A DNA stretch of 64,000 bases, taken from assembly GCA_025024175.1 (NCBI GenBank), contig QCXZ01000047.1:1021028-1085027 (forward strand), in the 5' to 3' direction. Made by a program: the position numbers and the translations under genes. Origin of the DNA: Rhyzopertha dominica. Taxonomy: Eukaryota; Arthropoda; Insecta; Coleoptera; Bostrichidae. Of the stretch, positions 37,401-45,015 are shown piece by piece; position 1 is the stretch's first letter; the number at the start of each line of letters is the position of its first letter. The notes below the pieces were generated by a model. It worked only from the letters and a program-made list of their open reading frames with translations. It was not told the DNA's origin and did no database searches.

Positions 37401-40400
37401 ATGCATTATTGTTAGTGGGAACCTATACCGAATGATATCCACAAAAAAAAATACCACAAAATTTCCACTAAAAAGCGAGACATGTACTCTTCATTAAAAA
37501 TTCATTAATTAGATTGACGCATTTCTATATTTATAAGGATTTTCGCAATTTTGAAGTGTTAAGACAAAACTCATGCTCTAACGAATATTAGAAAACTTAT
37601 TACATTCTACAAATTATTCACCAAATATGAAATATCGGAGTCATCTTTATTTAAAGTATACATTGCACGTCTACGCAAACTGTTCATCTGAAATGTATTT
37701 GTTTATCGGTAGCATATGCCTCAGGCAAATATTGTTCCGTTATCAACAGCATCATCCTGTAATGAATAATATTAGCTAGTTTCAAGAGCTTATTCGTTCC
37801 AAACCCAGAAAATACGGTCAGCCAGGTCGTTTCCTTTTCAAACTCAACGATGGTTGAATATGATCAACGTATTGTATATTTGTGTAGTGCCCAATAAATT
37901 GTGTGTGCAACCCTAGCGTTTCCATCTTAGTTACCCCCCTAATAAGCTACTACTCTGTAAATTAAAGCTGTATTACCCTATTGCGTTACAAAGATCCCAT
38001 ATCAATTTCTTTCAGTGATCGCAACGTATAATGAGCCCCTGAAGAGCTGGATAGACAATTTATATGGGCCAAACGGAGTTATAGTAGCAGCTGCTACCGG
38101 TGTAATGAGGTCTTTGCACTGTGGCAAAGAATGTGTTGCAGATTTAGTCCCAGGTGACATGGTAATCAATGGAATCATAGCAGCATCGTACAAAAATACG
38201 TTGCAAAAGTAAGTACCTAATTCTAAAAATATTAGGCACTTACCCTATTATATCCTTGAAAAGGTATTCAAGGCTTAGTTTTTTTCAATAATTACGTCTA
38301 TGCCATGTCGCCTGCGTAAAAACAATCTGTGGCCAGCCTTCTCCGCACAATTATAGTCCCAACGCAGACAACACGGAATAGATCTGGCTTCCCTTATATA
38401 CCCCAAGGTAGGCGATGTAAATGCGAGAATTACAGTTTGGATGACACCATGCCATCTAGTGGCAATAAGGCATCATCCACTCGTCTCTGTGGAGAACTAA
38501 TCTGAACGGCAGCCCACTATGTTGTGAGCGTTTAAAAGCCGGCAGACGTTTTCCAACGACGATTTCTGCAAAGAATGCAGTTCTCAAGCATAATAATTAC
38601 GTCTATGCCGTGTTGTCTGCGTTGGGACTATAGCTGTGCTGAGAAGGCTTTATGAGCTGAAACAGCTGTCCGCGGATTGTTTTGACGCAGGCGACATGAC
38701 ATAGACGTAATTATTATGCTTGGGAACAAATCGTCGTTGGAGAACGTCTGTCGGCTTTTAAACGCCCACAACATTTGTGCCTTAATTTCATTATTTATGC
38801 TTAGTTTAAATTCGAGAAAGTTTTCACACAATCTTTCAACCGTAATATCGTCACCAATTTTTGACTATCTAGTTCCTTGTGGAAGATGGATATTCTTCTA
38901 GCAAACGTGGTTGATAAAATTTCAAGGCGTTTTTAAGTTCTCTGTTTGTAACCGTGCTTGCAACAGTCAATATCACCCCACCGTATGCACGCTGGGGTTA
39001 TCAATTTACAACAGTCGTACACTTAAAACTGCCCACAGCGAGGTCAGAAACTTTAACTTTAAACACCTTTGCGGAAGCTAACGAAAACACAGGATACTCA
39101 TGTCACGCCATTTTTGCATTTGAATGAAAATATGAAAATCCTGGAGAAAATATAAATACACACTCTAGTTTGGATACTTTCCTAATATTTTACGACTAGC
39201 AACAAAATTAATAGGTAAGTTATCGTTCAAAAAATATTAAAAATTGCAGTTAAAAGAGGATATAAGTAATGTATTTTTAGCGAGTAAAGTCAGAAACAAA
39301 TCTTAAATCCAATGTTTAATGTTTCAAATGCGAAACACGCATGTGGGATAAACTTCCTCATGGATAAAAAGCAGAATAGCTTTGCACAAGAGTTACGTAA
39401 CTAGTAAAAGAGGTAGATGTGCTCTAACAACACATATAAATAATAACCCGTTTATCATTTTAGAAATGTATGAGATACAAAAAGCTAGACACCCTATCAA
39501 AAAAATCAGACCCACAATCCCATTCAGTAACAAACATACACATTTTATATGCTATCGCAAATTTCACATAATTAGAACATAATTTTAAATTTTTTATAAG
39601 ATGAAAATTAGCAGTTGCTCTCATTGATATAGTGGTGGTATCGCTTAGTAATCTTGAAATTTATTTAAATCTAAATTTTACGGAACTTTTTACAACGCAA
39701 AAATGGGGTTTGATTTTCCTTATTGTGATGATAGTATTGAAAAACCTTTCATCATAACGATCATCTAATCTTAAATTGCTAGTGAGTAAACAATTTCGTT
39801 AGTAGTATAAAATTGTAGGTAGTTTAAAAATGTTTTATATTTTGAAGTGGTCAACAAATTGTAGATGACATCAAGGAGACTAAAAAAAGACGCAAGATTG
39901 ACATTGGAAAAAATAATAATCTCGTATTGAATAACCCTAAAATATCTAGAACTATCTATAACTACGTCCGCTATTTTCTTTCACCTATTATGGAATTTGG
40001 TTTTTTCCTTTTTTGATTTGTACTTTAGGAAAGGAGTCCGCGGTTCTGATAAATAAAATAAAGTATCATAAGATCACAACCCTTGTACTTTATTGTCTCC
40101 ACTCTGCCTTCGAGAAGTTAGTTATTGCTCTTGTAATACATCGGGCCTATCCGCCGATTAAATATTAACAAAAATAATGTAAATATGAATATTTTTTTCA
40201 GAAGTCCAGATATTCCTATTTACAACTACGTCTCTTCAGTTGAAAACCCTATAAAATGGAGGGAATATTTAGAATTAACTGTTAAATTCGGAATGCCAGC
40301 GCCCACNATGATGGCAANTTGGTATTATGGCATCAAGCTGAATAAAAGGAGATTCATTCACATGTTGTACGTGTTTTTCTTACATAACTTTTTGGCTTTA

Positions 40401-40909
40401 CTCCTTGATTCCTTGGCGCTTGCAACCGGAAGGAAACCTCAGTAGGTGACAGTGCATAGACGTAAAAATATACTAATGACTTTTGTTGCAGGTTATTCAA
40501 GGCATATAAAAAGATTGATAAATTCTGCCGTGTTATATCTTACTTCACCACACAACAATGGACATTCACTAATGATAACATTCAGACCCTTTGGAAAGAA
40601 TTAGAAGCACCAGATAGAAGCATATTTTTCTTCAACATGAAAGAAATGGATTGGGAGACCCTCTTACAAACACATTATGTTGGTATTAGGGTATACTTAA
40701 TAAAGGATGATTTATCTACAGTGCCACAAGCTAGAATAAAGTGGAAGAGGTTAAGACAGAAATCCTTTTCTAATGAATTTAATTTATGAGCTACTCATTT
40801 CAGGTTGATGATGCTACACTACATCGTCAAATACTCTGTTCTCCTGCTACTACTACGAATTGCCTACGCCTTATTGTTGTACCCAATGGCAACCATCTTT
40901 AGACATTGA
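22136..40909 (+). CDS. Fatty acyl-CoA reductase, eight exons
   Basis: Joined exons are 22136-22441, 24898-25020, 28693-28964, 29031-29140, 38016-38208, 40202-40441, 40492-40749 and 40804-40909. The total is 1608 bp, or 535 codons plus a stop, in frame with all introns GT-AG. FARs reduce fatty acyl-CoA to fatty alcohol with NADPH, feeding wax, pheromone and ether-lipid synthesis, usually at the ER or peroxisome. TGATGFFG at residues 55-62 is the Rossmann motif. Y243 and K247 (YAYTK) are the catalytic pair, and FRPSI follows. The C-terminal sterile-type domain starts near residue 335. Hydrophobic segments HMLYVFFLHNFLALLLDSLAL and IVKYSVLLLLLRIAYALLLY suggest membrane attachment. Length is normal for insect FARs. 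Met18 is an alternative start. The substrate chain length cannot be read from sequence. Confidence 0.9.
23500..23760 (+). pseudogene. LINE reverse-transcriptase C-terminal fragment
   Basis: A frame reads LRTIWIFYTAYYIRSHLEYASIFWGP, typical of the region after the RT core of Jockey-like LINEs (L---Y--LVRS-LEYAS--W-P), then LQKMSIIYYRFKF. Stops and a frameshift follow. It lies in FAR intron 1 and is a dead fragment. Confidence 0.65.
24294..24400. repeat. Short inverted-repeat (MITE-like) hairpin
   Basis: The arm AATTTGAACCGGGCTTAACT... (24294-24325) pairs imperfectly with the inverse of 24369-24400 (GCAACGACTGCGGGTTAAAC...). The loop is ~43 bp. It lies in FAR intron 1. Confidence 0.6.
24898..25020 (+). 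CDS. FAR exon 2
   Basis: This 41-codon exon follows a T-rich AG acceptor and reads VFSVLTRQNPKFKQKIFGV, then KGDIRLPFLGIS, matching the FAR segment after the first helix (the KxxxVxGD pattern). It ends LLEK before a GTAAAG donor. It is in phase 0 on both sides. It is too short to appear as a long open frame but completes the gene without a gap. Confidence 0.85.
25880..26620 (+). pseudogene. LINE (non-LTR) reverse-transcriptase 3' fragment
   Basis: The frame at 25913-26227 reads ACPSGISVRTDFVFHLHT (decayed VPQGSVLGPLLF block), then FHFYADDSQLQYNF (YADD catalytic motif) and LNPGKSKLILFGN. After frameshifts, 26341-26592 reads SHKLRLIRWLNMKLWRILHYG and STPQYLYHKI, the C-terminal tail of Jockey-type LINEs. 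The 5' part is absent, as expected after incomplete reverse transcription. It sits in FAR intron 2 in the same orientation as the gene. Confidence 0.8.
26741..26768. repeat. (AAT)n microsatellite
   Basis: About nine consecutive AAT/ATA triplets, close to the 3' side of the LINE fragment at 25880-26620. Confidence 0.9.
27060..28440 (-). pseudogene. LINE (non-LTR) reverse-transcriptase pseudogene
   Basis: On the minus strand, 28413-28189 reads CDFCNSTCCPY and NDILKVAKKH (pre-RT region). Then 27980-27738 gives MANFAKLFELALSQVIYPHI and HHGFVRGKSTTFNLCEFTH (RT motifs 2-3), and 27801-27520 gives SRVVEGSILGPQLFVIFFND (QGS-LGP block) and VYMYANDLKI, where the catalytic YADD is changed to YAND. Later 27339-27133 gives SFVQHIENVAAAALKTLGFI. 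Frameshifts and stops separate the parts, and the N-terminal endonuclease is missing. It is antisense to the FAR gene in intron 2. Confidence 0.85.
27990..28016. repeat. TCAGG/TTAGG telomere-like short array
   Basis: Five consecutive pentamers of the AGGTC/TCAGG type, with one unit reading TTAGG. TCAGG is the telomeric unit of many beetles and TTAGG the ancestral insect one. It lies inside the minus-strand LINE remnant, so it may be a chance or slippage-derived microsatellite. Confidence 0.6.
28693..28964 (+). CDS. FAR exon 3
   Basis: Starts after GCGCAG and reads VDVIIHAAATVRFDEKLK, the highly conserved FAR block (H-AAT-RFDE), then INVRGTKEMLELA and FVYIGTAFSYC. It ends inside a Gln codon (phase 2) at a GTAAGT donor. 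Confidence 0.95.
29031..29140 (+). CDS. FAR exon 4 (catalytic YxxxK)
   Basis: After a TTTCAG acceptor it reads LIGDFPNTYAYTKAIAED and then PICVFRPSI. Y and K in YAYTK are the short-chain-dehydrogenase catalytic pair. It ends in phase 1 at a GTAAGT donor. Intron 3 before it is only 66 bp. Confidence 0.95.
29367..29520. mobile_element. Mariner-type MITE (154 bp)
   Basis: The ends are perfect 28-bp inverted repeats beginning TATACAGGGTTTCTATAAAT, at 29367-29394 and 29493-29520. The TA at both ends fits a TA target duplication. The related copy at ~14130 lacks this block (CTCCTTTTGCATAAAGAC), giving an empty site. The weak open frame across it is not coding. Confidence 0.9.
29815..30170. repeat. 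Tandem duplication, period ~187 bp, two copies
   Basis: Copies at ~29815-29985 and ~30002-30165 share ATATAGTTTT, then GACATGACGAGAAAGA, GATTTTTCGTCAC, GCTAGTAAGTGCTG and GGCATTATTCGACTT. They differ by scattered substitutions. They lie inside repeat family R1 copy 2. No function is evident. Confidence 0.8.
30234..30894. mobile_element. Non-autonomous hAT element (661 bp)
   Basis: Flanked by identical 8-bp duplications ATCTGCTC (30226-30233 and 30895-30902), present once in R1 copy 1 as ATTTGCTC. The ends are TAGCGTTGTTCAGAATCAAG on the left and, inverted, TAGTGATGCGGGTATTCGAG on the right. Subterminal DNA is full of CGAGTACT / AATCGAATAC motifs in both orientations. The open frames at 30516-30923 are not coding. 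Confidence 0.85.
31166..32039. other. FAR intron 4, no gene recognised
   Basis: It includes a GC-richer patch near 31470-31570 and an 81-codon frame (31399-31644) with no domain and His/Gln/Ser-rich composition. Nothing supports coding. Confidence 0.4.
33695..34760 (+). mobile_element. THAP-domain DNA transposon remnant (P/ISL2EU-like), short
   Basis: Inverted ends are GTCACCGCCAAAACGC at 33731-33746 and, inverted from 34729-34746, GGGACCGCCAAAACGCGAAC. Inside both lie related TGACGTCA-type sites (GTGACGTCAAGTGTC and, inverted, GTGACGTCAGGTGTC). The interior carries THAP-domain coding remnants but no room for a full transposase, so it is non-autonomous. Assignment between P-like and ISL2EU-like is open. 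Confidence 0.6.
33880..34300 (+). pseudogene. THAP zinc-finger exon remnants
   Basis: Readable blocks are CKRSHQKLICVV (start of the C2CH finger), then FVTVPRDYQRMKKLFKVPRR and DMPISQ, then after a one-base shift FFCCEDHL, the Cys...His pair of the THAP finger. A GT..AG gap (about 34111-34173) leads to LEEDMKNYMRFTWIKGNVTI, VDPHIFDC, a stop, then PDRKRAARAPK. THAP domains bind DNA in P-type and related transposases. Frameshift and stop make it non-functional. Confidence 0.6.
34936..38015. other. Remainder of FAR intron 4, no gene recognised
   Basis: About 3.1 kb of AT-rich DNA without domain-bearing frames, clear terminal repeats or RNA genes. The 69-codon frame at 36985 has no motif. Confidence 0.4.
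38016..38208 (+). CDS. FAR exon 5
   Basis: Continues the frame from exon 4 across an 8.9-kb intron: VIATYNEPLKSWIDNLYGPNG, then GVMRSLHC, then ADLVPGDMVINGIIAASY. The E-P-GWIDN-YGP-G and D-VP-D-V-N patterns are FAR hallmarks closing the Rossmann domain. It ends in phase 2 at GTAAGT. Confidence 0.95.
38287..38780. repeat. Complex foldback (inverted repeats) in FAR intron 5
   Basis: Arms GTTGTGAGCGTTTAAAAGCC...TAATAATTACGTCTATG (38510-38615) pair with CATAGACGTAATTATTATGC...GGCTTTTAAACGCCCACAAC (38698-38775). In addition, 38290-38372 is an inverted copy of the hairpin centre 38610-38710 (GTCTGCGTTGGGACTATA, GCAGGCGACATG). Two overlapping palindromes result, probably one foldback element that partly duplicated itself. 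Confidence 0.75.
40202..40441 (+). CDS. FAR exon 6 (start of sterile-type C-domain)
   Basis: Reads SPDIPIYNYVSSVENPIKW, where (I)YNY-SS--NPI-W is typical of FARs at the domain boundary, followed by a long hydrophobic segment ending ATGRKPQ. Two N bases (40307, 40318) leave two residues undetermined. The donor is GTAGGT in phase 2. Confidence 0.9.
40492..40749 (+). CDS. FAR exon 7 (sterile-type domain)
   Basis: Reads LFKAYKKIDKFCRVISYFTT and then QQWTFTNDNIQTLW, FNMKEMDWE and GIRVYLIKDD, matching the FAR C-terminal domain order (YKKI-K-----YFT-NEW-F--N---L, then F-----WE-Y------G-R-YL-KD). It ends in phase 2 at a GTTAAG donor. If the 54-bp intron after it were retained, the frame would stop 12 codons later. 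Confidence 0.9.
40804..40909 (+). CDS. FAR exon 8 (C-terminal anchor, stop)
   Basis: Starts after TTTCAG and codes for RLMMLHYIVKYSVLLLLLRIA, then YALLLYPMATIFRH and a TGA stop at 40907-40909. The hydrophobic stretch is the usual FAR C-terminal membrane segment. No canonical AATAAA was seen in the next ~130 bp. Confidence 0.85.
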
Positions 40910-41260
40910 TTGTTTAGCTAATGTATTGTATGAAACAATATATATGAAGCTACATATACTCGTTTAATATTTATTACTTGTTATCGAAACTTACTTAAAT
41001 ACATTGAAATGATTTATTTATTTGTCTACTAAAAAAAACTTCCCTCTGCCCACTCAGATGTCAGCTTTGTATTATTTGCAAAGAGAAAATGAAAGAAAGG
41101 AGTAGAAACAGAGCGTAAAAGAAAAGAGGAGAGGGAAGAAAACTAAAAAAATCAATTAGATGCAAGTATATATATCTGGGGAAAGCAAAGGGGAGTTGTA
41201 GTAGTGCAACTACAGACGATTCAGTGTTGAAGGACATTTTATTAAATGGCATTATTCGAC
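40910..41260. other. 3' side of the FAR gene, no gene recognised
   Basis: Holds the FAR 3' untranslated region and a purine-rich patch (41080-41150). There is no AATAAA close to the stop; AATATA near 40938 is the only hexamer variant nearby. Confidence 0.4.
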
Positions 41261-41581
41261 TGCCTGCTGGGTAGATTACAGTGGTTCTTCAGATAAATGG
41301 ACCATTTGGCAATATAGTTGGTCAATCCAGCAGTAAACCTACTATTTAGTCAATGTAACCAATGCCAGTGTACCTACAGCGCAGTCAGATTACGCTGGTA
41401 CGTTAGACAAAAGTAACACAATTGGTCAATCTAACAGTAAAACCGACCATTTGTGTAGTGTAATTTGGCATCTCCCGATGCCTACTGGGTACAGCGCCGT
41501 CAGTTGTTAAATAAAAATTGTATGTAAAATTATGTATTGTATTGTGTTTATCTTACTTCCAAACTTGTATTTTTGGCTAAA

Positions 41582-41708
41582 CCAAATGCCAGTATTTAAA
41601 CCGCCAAGCGGCCTTCTTCGGTGGCTTAACAAGTAGGAATAAGAGTATGAGTCGCACTTGTTAAGCAACCGAAGAAGGCCACTTGGCGGTTGATATGATG
41701 GCATTTGG
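41582..41708. repeat. 127-bp palindrome inside satellite B
   Basis: The 53-bp arms 41582-41634 (CCAAATGCC, then ACCGCCAAGCGGCCTTCTTC) and 41656-41708 are near-perfect inverted copies around a ~21-bp loop. There is no coding content. It looks like a foldback MITE that inserted into the satellite. Confidence 0.8.
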
Positions 41709-41837
41709 CCTTGCCACAAATTAAGCTTTGGATCATAAACAATTGTTTTACTTTTATTATAATAGTTGCCAGGTAAATGGACCACTTGGTAATAGGGCAT
41801 CCTCTTATGCCAGGTTGGTACAGCGCTGTCAGATCAC

Positions 41838-43562
41838 TAGAGATGAGTAGAACAGAACAGATCCGAATCGCAGTTCCGGATCTGATGTAGGTTCTGAATG
41901 ATCCGGATGCTAAAATTTCAATAGATAGTTTGGCTATTTTCCAGTCTTGAACTGTTGGTGCATTCTCGTCACGATGTGCCAAAATTGCTAACGTCGATAA
42001 CAATGCATTTTTTGTTTGAAGTACACGATTCAGCATATCGTATGAAAAGTTCCAGCGCGTGGAAACATCCATTTTTAATTTCAGAATCGGCAGGTTCATT
42101 TGTTCTTGACTTTGATTTAATTGTCAACGCTTTAGAGCTTCTTTTAAAAAATTCTATTGTTTTTCTAAACCTTAATAAGGTTGTCTCAATTGATGAGAGA
42201 CTTTTTTGTACGACCAAATTGAAAGAATGTGCGAAACAATTAATATGTCGCTAGTTACCTTAACGAACTGCAGCAGCAAAGATAAACGCATTATCAGTTA
42301 CAACTGCGGATATTTTGTTGTCTATTCCCCCATTCCTGGAACTGTTGTCACGATGAAATTTTCTACGTTCAATGACGTCCAGCTGTCGGTAGTAATACAA
42401 ACCGTGTAATCTTCGCTCGATCTCTTTTAATTTTTCTTTAGCAAGATTGTAAATCTGTGGCAATAGTGACTTGGAAACTGTTTTCCTTTTAGGTAGGCTT
42501 TACCCAGGACATAACAAATTAACGAATTTTCAAAACTCCACTTCGTCGACCAACGAAAATGGATGATATTCTTTTACAATCATTCGCATAAGTTGTTGGT
42601 CCAGTTGTTTTGACCGACTGATGGACACTGGTTTATTACTTACTCAATACTGTGTTATGCTTTCACGCATTCTTTTTCTTGATTGTGTCAATCCTGAGGT
42701 AGTGTTAGTCACACTCATGTCTGTTGAGACATGAGGAAATGGACGGTGTTTCAGTCTGTTGAATATCAGGCACTGAAGTTCCTTGTGAATCTGATACTGA
42801 TGAGCTTGTTGGCTGCACTTCCCGCTGAATTTGGACCCCTATACGTGTAAATCTACTGGANATCATTTATATTTGTCGAACCACTAAATATTGTAAGTAG
42901 AGTGGAACAATAATTACACTTTACCTTTGACGCCCCTTCGTCAGAAAAATGATTCCAGATTTCACTTTTTTTTAAACATTTTGCAGCATGCAAAAAGTAA
43001 CTTTATGCAAACCAAAAATTGCTAGCTGTTTAGCTGCTTTGCGGAAGCGAAATCGTTTATATGCTTCTTTACATCAGAAACGTTTTAGCACAACTAAAAA
43101 CGCAAAAAGCAACAATCTCAAAGACTATAGTCTAAACTTCAGTCACCCGCCGCGTTTCGCAAACCCTCGAAGTGGCAACGTTCCGTTAAAGCGACCGATA
43201 ATCGGCATGTTGGTACGTCACCAGACCGTACAATGTCTATTGGAGTTTTATAACTGATTTTCATTTTGACAAGTTTGCAGATTGATTATTAGCAGAAGCT
43301 TGTTGTCGTTCTGGGAATAAATTTACTATGGCAGATTTCGTATCGAAAACTGCATAAAAATGTACTGTTGAATCAGTATATTTGTAATGAAACGGCAGCA
43401 CGGCATCAGTTAACAGGCAACCTGTTCGTGTTCGACCAATGGCAATGGCGTAGTTCTAATAGATCATAATGTTCTGAAGATCCGGATCACGGATCCGGAT
43501 CTTACTAGGGTGCGAGTTCTGCAGTTCCGAATGACCGAAATTATCCGTAATTCGCATCTCTA
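41838..43562 (-). mobile_element. hAT transposon with 8-bp target duplications (1725 bp)
   Basis: Flanked by CAGATCAC (41830-41837) and CGGATCAC (43563-43570), which agree at 7 of 8 bases; the satellite consensus around the site reads CAGATTAC. The terminal repeat is TAGAGATG(A/C)G at both ends. Subterminal GATCCGGAT / AGTTCCGGATC motifs cluster at both ends, as in hAT elements. It carries a decayed, C-terminally shortened transposase on the minus strand. Confidence 0.9.
41890..42965 (-). pseudogene. hAT transposase pseudogene (BED finger, partial core)
   Basis: Reading the minus strand: EIWNHFSDEGASKVKCNYCS (BED finger) near 42950-42890, then a Ser/Thr-rich linker, many frameshifts, FFQFGRTKKSLSSIETTLLR near 42220, and LKMDVSTRWNFSYDMLNRVL near 42080-42020 (the hAT RWNS-Y-ML block). 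The frame ends in VQDWKIAKLSIEILASG and jumps directly into terminal-repeat DNA, so the hATC dimerisation domain is deleted. It is not functional. Confidence 0.8.
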
Positions 43563-44185
43563 CGGATCACAGTAGTTTGTCAGATAAATCGACCATTTGG
43601 TAATACAATTGATCATTCTAACGGTAAACGGGCTATTTAGTAAATGTAACTCGGCATACTCTTATATCAGGTTGGTACAGCGCTGCCAGATTACGGTGGT
43701 ACGTCGATAAGTCGACTATAACAGTTAAATCAATCTAACAGCAAAACCGACAATTTGTTCAATGTAATTCGGCATCCCTTTATGTCTAGTGGGTACAGCG
43801 CCATCAGGTTCCGGTGGTATGTCAGGTAAATCAACAATTTAGTAAACAGTTGTTGAATCTAACAGTAATGCCTACCATTTGTATAATGTAACTTGGCATC
43901 GTTTTATGCTTGCTGGGTACAGCGCTCTCAGATTATAGTAGCTCATAAGATAAATCAGCCATTTAGTAATACAAACGAAGTAAACCGACCATTTAGTCGA
44001 TGTATTCCGGCATTTATCATGTAAGGTGGTACAATGCGGTCGGATTACGGACCATTTGGTAACACAGTTGGTCAATCTAACAGTAATAAAAGTGACGATT
44101 TGTTCAATGTAAGTCGGCTTTTTCTTATGACTGCTGGGCACAGCGTTGTCGGATTACGGTGGTACGTCAGATAAATCGGTGTACT

Positions 44186-45015
44186 TTATTAAATACTTCT
44201 AGCAGTTCATCTTCTTTTCCACAAGAATCGCTAACGCCAAATTATTTAAGAATAAATGACAATACAATGACAAACAAGAAATTGCAGTGTGCATGGCGTA
44301 TAACGAAATTAACGGAGAGATGTTACTACCCATCGGCGCCGGCGTCCTATAGACTTGCTTATAAAAACAGTCGTTAAGCGAAAAGTGGACACTTTCAAAC
44401 ACCAGAGACCGCCATAATGATTTTATTTATTATGCTGAAACTGATAATGCTAGTCAAACAGTACTACAAACACAGTGACAAATAGATATACTAATAAGTG
44501 AAGCGCAATGAAGAAGAAGGAATCTAGGTTGCAGTGTCAATATTTAGATCCTTATCTGTGTTTTATTGATAAACCCTGACAGCAGAAATACCTTTTTTAA
44601 TCCCCAACACTCTTAGAAGCTTGGTGTGAAAGAAGTAGTTTACTTCCATACCATTAAAAATGATAGAACAGACGTACTTCTATACTTAATTTTCACTATG
44701 TGATCCAAATGTGTCCTAAACTTGCTGTACAAATAACAGAAACTATCATTTCCTCACCTCTTCGAAAAATAAATAAATCATCATTAACTTAATTTTAGGT
44801 ATCAAATCAATATTATCAATACAGTATGCGCTGTAAAGGGGCCTATGCAAAGAATGTGTGGAGCGAGCGACTCTCTCTCTCTAACGCGGCAGTCTACGGA
44901 ATATAATAATTGAGCCTGACAAATAACGAAAAGAATGAAAACAATCTTCCTTATCGATAAAATGAACAAAAGAGCCAGGTATTACCATTTTTCCTTGACT
45001 GGTAATTTTCTTCTA
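44186..45015. other. Non-coding, no gene recognised
   Basis: No domain-bearing frame. A short (CT)n run lies near 44870. Confidence 0.4.

Larger units (their letters stand above)
41265..44185. repeat. Satellite B: tandem array, ~120-bp unit, about nine copies
   Basis: Units share GTACAGCGC, then CAGATTACGGTGGTACGTCA, then ATAAATCGACCATTTGGTAA, TTGGTCAATCTAACAGTAAA and AATGTAATTCGGCAT. Unit starts near 43563, 43688, 43806, 43929 and 44039 give lengths of 110-125 bp. The array is split by a hAT element (41838-43562) and a palindrome (41582-41708). Its unit can be aligned end to end with satellite A. Confidence 0.9.
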
